From positions 1,984,001 through 2,048,000 of the forward strand of contig JAACJK010000163.1 of the NCBI GenBank assembly GCA_013368325.1: a stretch of 64,000 nucleotides of DNA, written 5' to 3'. Position numbers and translations under genes: made by a program. The notes beneath the pieces are model-generated. The model saw only the letters and a program-made list of their open reading frames with translations. It was not told the origin of the DNA and ran no database searches. Of this stretch, positions 32,869 through 44,218 are shown in pieces. Numbering within the stretch: the first letter of the stretch is position 1; each line of letters starts with the position of its first letter. This DNA comes from Ephemerocybe angulata (Eukaryota > Basidiomycota > Agaricomycetes > Agaricales > Psathyrellaceae).

Positions 32869-33763
32869 ATGGATCTTTCAAGCTTTGACTGACCTCCTTC
32901 CCCTGCGACTGCTCTCGACCCCCCTCCTTCCCCACTTTCTTTCGCATGGACGCACGCGCCTCACTTCTCATGCCAACCAAAACGAAGCCAACGTCGCCTT
33001 GTTGTACCACCACCATACCCACGAGACAAGTCCACGACCTTCACTCAGCATCTACCTCACGAACAGCATACCTACTATCCTTGATACCATCCCCTTCATA
33101 TAATCCGCCTGAGATACTTTATTTATTCCCCGGATGGACTGTACCATTATACACATCTTTACCAACGGCTCTTTCTCGTCCCTTCCTTTCGACTTACACT
33201 CTCTTGGCTTGACTGTCGGTGGATTCATAATGTTACTCTTACTTGGTGGCCGTGATCAGCGATCGTGGTGTCATCTGGTTCCTTGTACTGTCTCTGAACA
33301 AACTATGCCAGACTGGCCTGACGGATTTCAACAGTTCTGCCAGTAACGGTCTTACGAGGAATGTACACAGTGCAGCGGGCATTAGCAACAACTGTGTGGT
33401 TTGGCTTGAAACGTCCTTACCTGGCGCTTGTTCGGCGCTCATCGGATTTTGTGGATGTTTGGCAAGGGCTTCCGGAACGTTGACAGGATCCGAGTCGCGA
33501 CTCGCCTTTCCTCCACCACCACCATCCCTAACGCACTCTATTTCAACGGGATATGCTTCAGCGCGCTTTAAGTGCCCTTCGGCGCGTTGCGGTACGTGTC
33601 GCGAAAGATTCTGAGGGCAGGTTCTGACGCGAGATGCTTTGCTACGTAGCGCCCCGTTTGTTTTTCACGCTGGATTCCAAGGACGGGCGTGCCCATTCTA
33701 GAGGGGTGTGGGGAGACCCACAACCGCATGAAAACCAACAGAAATCCCCAACTGTTTAGCCTG
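32869..33763. other. Gene-free stretch after GT61
   Basis: 3' UTR followed by sequence without a supported gene. Confidence 0.4.
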
Positions 33764-34811
33764 ATGTCAACTTCTGCTGGTCAAGTGCACACCCGTCGTG
33801 CACGCAGTACAGTCAACAGCCTGGATCCAGACCGCCTTCACATTTCAGATATCATTGAATTATCTGGGTCCAATTATCCCAGTGCTATCTTTGGAACCTC
33901 TGGGGTTTGTGTTCTTCATTACCATTCCACTACGCCTCCTGGTAGAACTCGTAAGACCCCTGTTCCATTCCCCCCGGGGACCAGAGGCTTCTTATACCTT
34001 CACCGCAGGCCATGCCTCCCTCCTGGCGCAGGAGAGATCAGGTTTCGCGTTTTGGACCCTGGTTATGTATCAGATTCTGCCACTGAACTTTTCGCACGTG
34101 GAAAGGACCTGCTCGACCATGCCGACCACGCTCCTTGGCGAATACACATGCTCCACCTGTACACCAAAGCACAGGGCGTCCATATCCGTCGGCTGCTACT
34201 TCGCCAAGGTCTCATCACCCCTTCGCAAGATGCGACGGTCCAACAGTGCTATCCTGCAGACAAAAAAATTATACAAGGGATCCACTCATCCTTGAGAGGA
34301 TATCGGATCCATTTACATTGCGACTACCGATACAGACCATCCGTGCCACCCTCCTTCGCGAAGAGGGCATTGTACGATCGTATCCAGCGGCATGGAACGT
34401 GTGCTGGAGGTGGACACCGAAACCTAAGGTCGCGCCGTTGAGCCTGCCGTATGACGGTGCGTTCTACGAGACTCCATAACGTACCCATAGCTGAGACTCC
34501 CTTTCGTAGGTTATGTCGTTGCTAGGTTCGAGCTGAGGAAGGGAAGTACAAGCGACGCTGACCGTCCCTCGCAAGAGGAGGAAGTCAAACTAGTTCTCCG
34601 AATCCTCAAGCTTTTGGACCCGGTAGCTCCAGACGGCTCAACATACGAGTTACCCGAAGGGGGCGATCTCGCTCAATCCTTGGCACGCGATGGGCGGCGG
34701 TACTGGAGTTCTCCTATGGATACGGCAAGGAGATTTATCAACCCCTCGTCGATGAAAATCTTGGAGGACCTATATCTGGGGGAAGGTGCCACTGCACCGG
34801 CGGAGGGCTGA
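33764..34811 (+). pseudogene. Unknown mushroom-type protein with a frame break at an A7 run
   Basis: Coding sequence of a protein I do not name, recognisable by GVCVLHYHSTTP, FPPGTRGFLYLHRRP and AGEIRFRVLD. Reading frame 2 is open from the ATG at 33764. At the A7 run 34262-34268 the protein-like sequence jumps to frame 1 (DPLILERISDPFTLRL, IRATLLREEGIVRSYP) without a GT..AG intron. From there a normal intron (34460-34509) joins LPYDG to YVVARFELRKG, and the gene ends cleanly at 34811. So the gene is whole except for a one-base shift. That could be a real mutation, a homopolymer sequencing error, or a missed small intron. Confidence 0.5.
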
Positions 34812-34875
34812 TGTACACCCGCAGATACAGATAAAGTTCTTCCGCCACCCCACTAGACGATGCGACCCATCAGGA

Positions 34876-35095
34876 ACCATGTCGACGCTCCCGAGGGCTT
34901 CCAGTAGAACGTTATCTGTACATGGAGGGGCCGGCTGTGGCAAAGCTCTCAGCTGGTAGACAGGATCAGCGGAAAGTTGTGAAGAGACATTTATGGGTAA
35001 TCTGAATCAGTCAGATTTTCGTGTTCGGGGCGATTACTCTTGGGTTCTGCTCCTCGTTCCCTCTTCCCTCGCATGGACCCACACGCCTCACCTCA
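34876..35095 (+). pseudogene. Relic copy of the GT61 gene 3' end
   Basis: Matches the last about 90 coding bases and about 90 bases of 3' UTR of the GT61 gene (about 32770-32965) in order. Examples: CTTCCAGTAGAACG for TTTCCAGCAGAACG, CTGTACATGG in both, GCCGGC-GTGGC, GACAGGAT, then CTCGCATGGACCCACACGCC for TTCGCATGGACGCACGCGCC. The reading frame is broken. It contains UTR sequence, so it came from a DNA-level or whole-transcript duplication. Confidence 0.6.
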
Positions 35096-35585
35096 AACAC
35101 TTCCGACAGCACCTGGTGTTGTTTTGCATTGGCCGTGGAAAGGACATCTGCAGACAGTTGTGAAGTTAATCATTACTACGGGTATCATGTCTTTTACGGT
35201 GTCACCACAATCCTCGCGAGAGAGGTTGAGGGCGTCTGGGCATGATGGTCTATCGACTAAATCGGCCGCTGAAAAGATACTAAAGGACCAGATGTTAGGC
35301 TGCTGCATCGGAAGAGAGTTAATTCTGAACGTACCAAATAGGCTATCGGAGCGCAGGTACCAAGCGATATGACATTTGAAGAAGGGCTGCGTCGTTGAGC
35401 GAGTGGCCCACGCCGAAGCTCCCTTCACCTATTTTCGTGGGCGGCCGTAGTCGTAGTCTGATGCTGGGGTCCTAATCCGAGAGAAAGCAAGGCATAGTAT
35501 TGTGTTCTTGCTATCGCGAGTCCGTCAGCTAAGGGACTGGCAGATTCTAGCGTACAGGCAACCGACGTACGTGCGTTATCGTAAT
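35096..35585. other. Gene-free stretch
   Basis: Nothing supported. Confidence 0.35.
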
Positions 35586-36050
35586 CTAGCTTTCGTGCTC
35601 CTCGTCCGTCGAAGATTCCTCCTTTTTCATCGTATTTTCCGCTTTGACAACCGCTTGTGGCTCATTTGGTATGGCCAGAAACGCGATGAGTACTGCTGCA
35701 ACTCCCCTGCCCACCAAGCCCAAGAGTATCCCAGTCAAGCACGCGACTCCACAGAACACATATAACGGATGCAACGCTTCCAGGAGGTACAACAGCGTGG
35801 AGTACGGCGCGAAGACAAAGATGTAGAAGAGGTAGCCCAGGAAAACCGTCACAGGAGCGAAGATGTACGCGAGAATGGGTATGGGGACCACGAGGTGTTT
35901 GGAGAACTGAAATGCGGAATTTGCGGCTCTGAGCAAGAAGAGGGAGGTAGCCTTGACATAGGGTACGAGTTGAGCTAGAGGTGCGGTATATTGCGAGGTG
36001 GTTTCCAGTAAAGGCGTTGTTGTCGCTGTGGCGAACAATTTCGAGGACAT
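35586..36050 (-). CDS. Small membrane protein, unknown
   Basis: 154 residues, single exon. A Thr-rich N terminus leads into three or four hydrophobic segments: PYVKATSLFLLRAANSAF, VVPIPILAYIFAPVTVFLG with YLFYIFVFAPYSTLLYLL, and LYVFCGVACLTGILLGLVG with VAAVLIAFLAI. It ends in a charged tail (KKEESSTDEEHES). The tail lacks an ER-retrieval signal. Organelle unknown; such short proteins are often ER or vacuolar. No family recognised. Confidence 0.65.
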   Translation of the reverse strand: MSSKLFATATTTPLLETTSQYTAPLAQLVPYVKATSLFLLRAANSAFQFSKHLVVPIPILAYIFAPVTVFLGYLFYIFVFAPYSTLLYLLEALHPLYVFCGVACLTGILLGLVGRGVAAVLIAFLAIPNEPQAVVKAENTMKKEESSTDEEHES

Positions 36051-36437
36051 GTTGACGTCGTGGTCGATGATGAAGGAGGCTGAGCCGGCCGCTCGGACGT
36101 CATAGGATGTTTCCCACGGGTGGGGGTAAGGAAATCTTGCATCTGGGTTTATAGCAATATTATACCCTCAGAGAAACACTTCCTTGAGGCCATTGGGAGT
36201 ATCTACACCACATAGTGAACTCAGGACTGTCACTCTTCGTTGTCGAAACACTATCGTAGAGCGCTTAAAGAGCCCACAAGGCAATTATGTCGTTGGATCA
36301 CTTCACATTTATCCCACACTGGCCCCATCAAGTCATCATCCAACTGCTTCATTTCTGCCCCCAGATTGTCTACAGGACGCTATATATGGCCAGAGCAACG
36401 CTTTCACATCTTGACCTTCATCCACTACCTTCCCAGC

Positions 36438-38291
36438 ATGCCTCTCCTAATGATGTCCCGAGGTACGTACCTTCAATACAGCTCGATAAAGCAGGGAAAA
36501 CCTCTAACTCAACGATTGCCAGCATTGACCGCAGGTATGTTCTCTTTATCTAACCTGAGATAGCGAGGAGACTGATAGTTTCCTTAGATCGTGTTGTCAA
36601 TAACTTCGGGGGTCGCGGTATAAAGGCGCAGGATGCAACCGATCCTAGCTCCTGCTCGGAGCTGGGCGTCAAATTTCTGACAAGAACGACTTGTGAGCGC
36701 AATCAATGTATGTTTGTGAGCTCGTAAAAGTCGACTATGGCTCATTATCAACCTAGTGCCTAACCGCTCCCCACTCAACCAACTCCCTGTTGAGCTGCTA
36801 CTAGAGATCTTCTGGAAATACGTCCACGAGTCAAACATCGCTGTCCGTGTCCAGGCTCCAAGTAAGTCTGGCACAACGTCCAGCTTCGAAGTTCCATCAT
36901 ACGGAACCCCACCAGGATCCCCCATGCTCCTCAGCCATGTATGCCCACTTTGGCGCGCTATAGTTGTATCTTCCCCTAACCTATGGTCCACGATCCACGT
37001 CGATGACAACTGCCCAGGCTTTGCTGACCGCCTCCTACTCTACGTCTCGCGAAGCGGAACGAACCTCCTCACACTCACCATGAAGATCTGGCGCGCTCCC
37101 TCCCTCGCAGACCGGCACGGAACAACGCGACATTGGGGAACGTGCGCCCTCGCCATATCACAATTTCCTCGTTGTCGCCGGATCTACCTCGACATTAGCT
37201 GGGCCTTGGAGCACGCGCTCGTTGCTCGGCTCCCGCCATCCTCGACGCCCCCCGTCCACCTCGAGGAGCTCAGCGTCCGCCTCCCCGGCTGGAGCAGCCG
37301 CAACGCGCTCAAATTCTCCGCGTATCTGCACCGCAGTCCCAGGCTGAAGACCGTGAAGTGGAAGGGCCTCTACACCAACGCCAACGGACGCGTCACACGA
37401 TCACTCCTCGAGGACCTCCCCACGGACACAGTCCGCAGCATCGACCTGGGCGACTTCCATTCCCTCGAGGACCTCCTCCCCGCGCTCGCGCGACACGAGC
37501 ATCTCGAGCAGCTGCGCAGCTACGTCTGCAAACCTTCTTCGGTTTGGACGACATCGGTGCAATCTATGATGGCATTGGGCCCCACGTCGAGTCCGAGGGA
37601 CAGCCTCAAGCTCGAGCACCTCCACACCATATCCCTTCACACCCTATCGACGCTCACACACGTGTTCGCAGCCCTCGAGCTACCGGCTCTCCGCACCCTT
37701 GCGATCGATCACTTTTGGGACATGACCGGCGCGAACAACCTAACGTCCTCGCACCACCACTACGCGGACGTTGGGTGGGACGCGGTGCGTGGGATGCTCG
37801 AACGCTCGAAATGCAAACTTGAATCGCTCGTGTACACGCGATATGGAGGTGACGGAAACCAGTTGGACATCGCCGTTCCTCCTATCAACGAAGCGGCCCT
37901 TGGGCGGCTGTTAGAAGCCCCAGTTATGGAATCGCTCAGGCTTTTAAGCTTCACAGGGAGATTGGGGGATAGAACGCTGAGGGCACTCACTCTGCAGCAT
38001 GCTTCGTCTCAGACATCTGAGGGCGGTGCTGCTGCCAGACTCGTACTACCCAACCTCCAAATTCTCGTTATCAACGAATGTTGGTCGACCGACGGCACTT
38101 GGTCAGAAATGGTACTATCGCGCTCAAGAGCTCACTTCAAGGGTGGGAAGGCAGTATCTCGTTGCTTGGAGAAGGCCCATGTCCTTCTCAAGGGATCTTC
38201 GCAGTCGAACTTCAGCAGGGATCTGATGCTCGTCATGCCTGGAGTAGAGGTTATCGCCGACTGGGGAGAGCCTCAGAATAGCTTTTTCTAG
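36438..38291 (+). CDS. F-box protein 2
   Basis: Three exons in my model: 36438-36534, 36588-36707 and 36757-38291, giving 583 residues with consistent phases. The third exon has no ATG before its F-box, so upstream exons are needed. The joined sequence reads CERNQLPNRSPLNQLPVELL across the last junction, a continuous F-box start (about residues 76-120, LPVELLLEIFWKYV). The rest is a leucine-rich C-terminal substrate region (LEELSVRLPGW, TVRSIDLGDFHSLEDLL, LHTISLHTLSTL, LRTLAIDHF). Exons 1 and 2 are the less certain part. Probable SCF ubiquitin ligase subunit. Confidence 0.75.
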
Positions 38292-38738
38292 AAATCAACG
38301 TCAATATTTTACGCTCATAGCTTCTCGTATAGTTTTGATCGGGCGATTCTGTGTGCCTGGACACTAACTTCTTAGTGTTTGGGTTCGGTTATTCCTAGCT
38401 TTTGCCGTTTTAGGACGTGTCACGTGTACCCGCCTCCTCATTCCTTTTTTGTTACATCGCGTTTTTGTGACTGTCACTTTTTCCCACCCCGTTGCTTCCC
38501 GCTGTTCATATCCCGACGCGTAACGCGGGCCCCTGCTACGCAAGTACCTTGCGTCTTCCCCACAAATGTGTTACTTTTTCCAGTTCGACTGCCTGCTTCG
38601 TCGCTTCGCTTGCCAGTTTGTACTTTTGTGCATACACACAATAGGACTTCGTCGCGACGACTTGTTCCTGCCAACTTCGCTTTGGCGCGAAGCTCCAAAT
38701 TAATGCGAAGCCGTCGGAACGGGCTCCACGGGCTTAGC

Positions 38739-38772
38739 CCCTGCACGGCTACCAGCCGTGACCCGTGCAGGG
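38739..38772. repeat. Hairpin with 10-bp perfect arms
   Basis: CCCTGCACGG and CCGTGCAGGG separated by 14 bases. Isolated in intergenic DNA. Confidence 0.6.
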
Positions 38773-39109
38773 ACCTCAGGCGTGGGAAGAAGTGACAAAT
38801 GCTCGTTGCGATCGAAATGTCCATTGTCGCTCTCCTAGGTATTCACGTCTGCCATTCAAGATATCAGGTCGGTGCATGAATGGTCTGCTTCACCCACAGT
38901 CGTCATTAAGCCTTTCCGGATTTCTCGGGCTTGCGTTTTTCAAAAGTGTCGTGAAGGCGATGGTGGCAGTTACTTTTCCATCCTTCAGCGGTATAACGGT
39001 GAGTTCTCGTCGAACCATTTCGAGAATTGAACTCGACACATGGAAGCGGCCGCCAAGATGGTAGCCAACCGCGAGAATCGCATTGCATGGAGCTAGTAGC
39101 TTGCCCAAA

Positions 39110-39148
39110 GCGAGTGGCGAAGCCGACAGTGTTGGAGAGCGGAAGGCA
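39110..39148. repeat. Dispersed 39-bp repeat, copy 1
   Basis: 36 of 39 bases match 49635-49673 in the same orientation; shared core GGAGAGCGGAAGGCA. Both copies are intergenic. Confidence 0.6.
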
Positions 39149-39901
39149 ACTACTTCCATGTCGCTCTCCAAGGAACTCTGTGCACAGGTGCAATCTGCAC
39201 TGCCACAGCGTCTAACGAAGCCATTGTTTAGTTAAAAATGAAAGTCTGCCAAACGGACCGAGAAGGAAATCATCGCCCTCTGGCGTTGAGAACCTAAGCT
39301 TCCCCAATGTTTGGCGATGTATCATTTCGGGGGTTTCGGATAATGCCGATCAGTTACTGATCATGGAAGCCGACGGTTGTCCTTTTTCCTTATCCACACG
39401 CGTCGAGTTTTGTCGTTCGAATCCGTTTCCTCTATATCTGGTTTCATACTTTTTAAATCAACCTTTTCCCCCAAGATCGCAAATGGACGACACGGTTGGT
39501 AATGCGGGTAAAGCCAACGAGTCAAGCGAGGCTTCACTAGCAACGTTCTCTCAAGGTGAGCGATATTCGCGTCCGAGCCGCCTCGACTTGTTTGCGTGTA
39601 TTCGTGCAGCATTCTCTGGGTTTCCTGCACCCTGCCGCGCGGTCACAGTCGCCCGACGGACAAACGCACGCCGCCCTCCCGTTGCAGCGGAATCGCCTGG
39701 ACTTGTTTGCGTGCATTCGCGTCCTTCCCTCGCGGTTTATTAGCCCGTTTACTGAGTATACACAAAAGGCATCGAAACTATATCAGTACACTTTCCAACC
39801 CCGAACATTCTACGGTTTCCTCTCAGTCTTCCGTTCTTCAGTCGTTTTTGGCACTTTGCCTCAATTACACCTGTAAGATCCACGCTCCTCGTCAACGTTA
39901 T

Positions 39902-42554
39902 ATGGCTTACCATCCCGTCAATCTAGCCGTCGTATCCCGTACCGATCAATCCACTGACCCACCCCTTGAATCATTTCTTCATGCTTGGAATCGACATTCA
40001 GGTTCGACAAATCAGAGTGCCTTCATCATCGAGTTTGCGACTGAGGTGAGTGGTGATCGGACGGAGGCACCTTCGACCACTTACCTGCCTTCTTTTGTGA
40101 TCGCAGGTAACTGATCCCGTCTCCTTATTTGTCCTTCTACGCCTTTTGGAGTGCAATATAGGCCATACAACTCTCATGGTCGAACTTCCACTGAGATTGG
40201 TACACGTCTGGTCCGACCTCGTCCCTCTACTCTGCCGATGCGTCGAGCGATATGTTTCTGCTGTCGGGACCGAGCCCGAATGGGGTTGTAGGATTCCTGT
40301 TTCACTTTCTGACGAGAAGATGGGATTTGAGGGAAGGGTTCTCGGGATATCTATCACACTCCTCTGGACAGCAATGGGAATCAAGGATTTACCAGTTAAC
40401 AGTGGTGAGTGCCCTCGACAGCGGTCACATAGCTGTAGCTGATACTTTAGGTTCAGACGTGTTTAGCGACATCTTCTTGGCTTCCGTGTTGGGTTTACTC
40501 GAGGATCATCCCAGAGCACTTGGACGAGAGGCGGTCAAATTGAGGGAAGTCATTGTGAGTTTTGTCACCTATGGCATCAGTTCTGGCATTTACGAGACTC
40601 GCAGATGACTATAAACTCTTCAGGCTTGAAGAAGCGTTCCGTTGATGATTGGTTAGCGGCAGACGATAAGTCTGGCCTCAGAGTCGCTCTGGCCGTCGTA
40701 AGGAGAAAAGGCGCTTGCAGGGGTTTGTTGGCGACGACTGTCGATTCATTGATCGCAGGTGAGCACTTGTCGACCTGATAACGTCCAGTAAGAAAGAGCT
40801 AATAGAGTCATTGCAGAAAGAAAAAGCTACGCAACTTTTGCTCAGACGCTCGCAGTCGAGTTTCTGTTCGCTTTACTCCTGATTGAAGGCCTGTCGCACA
40901 GTTTACTTGAGGAACAGAAGATGGAATTGGCAGATGCTTTTAGAATAATGGTGTTTAGGAGCCCTTTCACCGATAGAGCGGTGAGTACATCGCAAGATCA
41001 TACATTCACTATGTGTCTGAGACTGACGAAACCCAGATTCGTCAAATGACATTCGTCGTATTCCGGTCGATACTCGTACAACGGAAGGAACTATTCTCGT
41101 CGTGGACTTTCCGAGAAGCTAACCTTGAACTCCTCCTTGGCATCTCCGATCTATCAGACCAAGAAGTAGGAGTCCACTTCCAAAAAATTCGGTCCGATAT
41201 CAGAGCCGAATGTATGTCAAGCGACGTTGGGGTTCAGTCATCCTTCCCCGAGGGTTCGTTTACCTTTATCCCCCCTGAGATTCTCAGCATCGTCTTCACT
41301 TTGGCCTGTCCCTCCCTCTTCAAGGATCACAGCGCTAGACGGCAGGTGTTATGGTTGGCTTCCGTTTGTCGTAGGTGGCGCAAAGTTTGCTTGACCACTG
41401 CTCCCCTGTGGTGTGCAATCGTCTTACAACCCCGAAAGTGTTCGTCCTTTCACAGCATCATTCCTGGGCCCCCTATCGTCGACACGTATCCTTTCCTTGA
41501 AGGCTGGCTTGATAGGGCAAGAGGCGTTTCCAAAAAGGTTATGCTCGAAGGCTTAAACTGTCGTTGCTACGAAAGACATCACCTCGCGTCCATACCCCCC
41601 CTTTTCGGCATGCTTCTATCACGAGGACCAACACTGGAACACTTGACTTTCAACGTCAATAGTGTCATCGCGTTCAATTCGTTCATTGGATCATTGCCTC
41701 TCCCTGATGATACCTCGCCCAATCGACCATGGGATACGTTGAAATCTCTTGCTTTATGCTTCAATCAGCAGGAATCGGAGGGTGCGGAGGAAATCCATGC
41801 TCTAGATGTCGCTTTACAGACCCTTCCCATGGTCGAGAGGCTTGAGCTAATCCTTCCCCCCTTACCCACTGCAGCCGTTATAGGGACACCACTCAAACTG
41901 GCGAACGATCACATGCGTGTTTTAACAGAACTTACCCTTCAATCTTCTTGGATGGGTGTGTCTCTGCTCGACATAATCGGTCACCTAGCCATCATTCGTC
42001 GGCTATCTCTCGATTTTGACTATACTTACGAGTTGAGGCATCGAGTGGATGACCCGACTCTCGTCCGACTACGTGCTGCTCCCCTAAAGCTGAAGTATCT
42101 CCAATCCTTGACAATATCCAACTCCGACGCCGATTTACTTCAATACATCACTACCCCTACGCTTACTACCCTTAATCTCGATCTGGATATGGGGATTGAG
42201 GATGGGATAGCTTTCCCCTCTTTATTATCTCTCTATATTCGTAGATCTCACATTCAAAAGTCTCTGGTTTCTATGATGCTTTCCGGAGCCTGCACTACCC
42301 CTTTTTTGTTAGGCGCCGCCCTTTCTAACCTTCTTTCAGTGAAACACCTCACTATATCCAACCCTTTCTTCATCGGCTCCTCCCCCTTGTTTCTTGATTT
42401 TCATGGCTCACCATCTCTTCTGCCTGGCCTAGAGACTTTAGTTCTTGCGAATTTCCCTGCCTCATACGACGCGTCTTTCGATCATTCATGTTTACTCTCC
42501 ACGGAAAGGCCCAAAATATTCGGCTTGTCTCTTACTTACGCCCGGGACCCCTAA
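39902..42554 (+). CDS. F-box protein 3 with a long N-terminal extension
   Basis: Six exons: 39902-40045, 40107-40404, 40451-40554, 40605-40758, 40817-40980 and 41037-42554, giving 793 residues. Phases are consistent at every junction. The F-box (FIPPEILSIVFTLACP) starts only at residue 365, unlike typical F-box proteins where it is near the N terminus. The preceding 360 residues are helical (LVHVWSDLVPLLCRCVERY, DIFLASVLGLLEDHP, LAVEFLFALLLIEGLSHSLL) and unrecognised. The C-terminal part is leucine-rich. It may be a fusion of a helical protein with an F-box/LRR protein; the link across intron 5 (40981-41036) is a normal GTGAGT..CAG intron. The frame is open upstream to 39596 without an ATG. 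Confidence 0.75.
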
Positions 42555-42778
42555 CGATTCCTTTGCTTGACAATCCCGTGGCCCTTATTGTTGTACGCTG
42601 ATTTGGCTGCCTTGACATGATTTGATACAGGATTGGGGATGTTAATCTCGTAGTTTCGTCCCTGCCGCCCCATTTACTTATACTCTATCATCAATTCCTT
42701 AATGTAAAGGTCATATGATTCGTATCTTCCAAACATGGGATCCAGATCGATGCTCGCAAGCACGCGTCTCATGCTTTC
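42555..42778. other. 3' flank of F-box 3
   Basis: AT-rich; likely 3' UTR and terminator. Confidence 0.4.
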
Positions 42779-42874
42779 GACCCACCCCTTGAATCATTTC
42801 TTCATGCGCTTGGAATCGACATTCAGGTTCGACAAATCAGAGCGCCTTCGTCATCGAGTTTGCGACTGAGGTGA
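42779..42874 (+). pseudogene. Duplicate of F-box 3 exon 1
   Basis: Copy of 39956-40049 with two substitutions and one 2-base insertion (GC after TTCATGC), so near 98% identical. It begins inside exon 1 and ends four bases past the exon's 5' splice site (GAGGTGA). The insertion shifts the frame and the copy hits TGA at its end. It lies 0.2 kb behind the parent gene. Confidence 0.8.
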
Positions 42875-43318
42875 TAACCGCCTGTCCAGGAGCAGGCTTT
42901 ACGATATTCACCAACATTGTCCAGGAGAGCGCTAGTGCCTTAGGGACTGTTCGCCGTTTGCCGACGTCCTACGTCTCCTATTCTACGTGGTTTGAACGAT
43001 CCTCCATGAGGATAATGAAACTGGCAGGAGCGCAACCGCCACACTCTCGAGCAATCCTATCGGGTTTTCAAGACATGCGTTCAAGGTGGGTATTGAGTAA
43101 ACTTTCCTGTGCCTTTGTGGAGCTGCTCTTGTCTTCCATTGCCTAGTCAATTGTAAAGTATTTGAATTAGTCGTATGCCAGGTCAGTATATACACAACAA
43201 TGATGTTCAGGAAGTAGATAGTGAGAGCAGGTACCCGTGAACACTGAAAACATTTCGCTGTCAGCTTGCCGAACTCCCCCACTGCTCCACCGTTCCCTCT
43301 GACACCACGTCCACAATG

Positions 43319-44218
43319 TCACACATTGAGAGTTAAAAAGGCGAGTACGCTTGCAGGAGGCTCGAGCTGATTCTGTGCCTTCTTCAAACCCTGCTCCGCA
43401 TTCACAGCGCGTCTCAGACTTTCACCTCGCTCGGCTCCGAAGCCGAGTAGCCCGCACGAGCTCTTCTTGTCGCGCGTTGTGCTCAGAGATGGACACTTGA
43501 GGCTGGCCGATGCATCAACAGGAACCTGAATCTCAGTCTGGAGTGTTGCATCCCTCTCCTTCAGCGTCGTTTCAACGGCCTCTAACCGCTCCTCTCCTGC
43601 GCCGCCTGCTCCAACTGCGTTCAACCGCCCACTCTCATCCTCGAGCTCAAATACCTGCTCGTTGACAGCTTGCTGTCTCATCGCCTCGAGCTCAGCCACG
43701 TTTCGCTCGCCCTCGACAACGCTATCCTCAAGTTCGCGTTCCCTCTACTCCTGCGTGCGCTCATACAATTCTCTCCGAGCTGCTCCAGCACCCCTTCAAA
43801 CGCTCGTCCGTTTCATGTCCGGGCTCTGGGACGTGCATCCGCAGCTTCTCGCACTCCCATCCCGTTCAGCCAATACGTCCTTCCATTCGTCCGCGTGCCA
43901 TTGCGCCTCTGCGACCTCCGCACTGGCACGCTGCTCGTTCTCCACCAGATCCACCACCCATTTATGCGCTTCCATGAGCCCATCCAATCCCCGCCTCCCC
44001 TGCTCTACCCAGTCCTCCTTGCCCCGCAGCTCGATCATGAGCGACGCCACGCGATCTCTCACTTCACGCCATTCACGACGTGGAAACCCGCGGGAAACTA
44101 GCATTGCTAGCATTGTTCCCGACGATGTACTGACAGAATTAGAAGCATCGCATAGAAGGCAGGACAGACGGCGTCGAGGTCTGGAATAGAGGTCAGTACG
44201 TGCGTTTGATCTGGGCAA
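43319..44218 (-). pseudogene. Broken coiled-coil protein gene
   Basis: Minus-strand pieces read as charged heptad-like coiled coil: EVRDRVASLMIELRGKEDW, VVDLVENEQRASAEVAEAQW, then in another frame ECEKLRMHVPEPGHETDERL, a third frame LYERTQE followed by a stop, then RERELEDSVVEGERNVAELE and EAVETTLKERDATLQTEIQ. At least two frame changes and one stop break it, with no introns to explain them. It overlaps the end of the DUF1996 gene at 44107. Parent protein not recognised. Confidence 0.4.

Larger units (their letters stand above)
38292..39901. other. Gene-free stretch with small repeats
   Basis: No clear gene. It holds a hairpin (38739-38772), a dispersed 39-bp repeat (39110-39148) and two copies of a GACTTGTTTGCGTG-CATTCG segment about 108 bases apart (39586 and 39694). 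39483-39901 is likely the leader of the F-box 3 gene. Confidence 0.4.

Noticed and set aside
36287..36553. 88-residue frame (starts MSLDHFTFIPHW) as separate gene or as exon 1 of F-box protein 2
   Set aside because: Its frame runs into a stop after the first intron; the overlapping frame from 36438 joins the F-box in phase.
39027..39215. Short frame starting MN and ending CHSV, a CaaX-like tail
   Set aside because: No MD start, no acidic middle, far from the receptor, and overlaps a dispersed repeat; CaaX-like ends occur by chance.
39411..39425. GTTCGAATCC, a tRNA B-box-like sequence
   Set aside because: No matching A box or cloverleaf at the right distance upstream.
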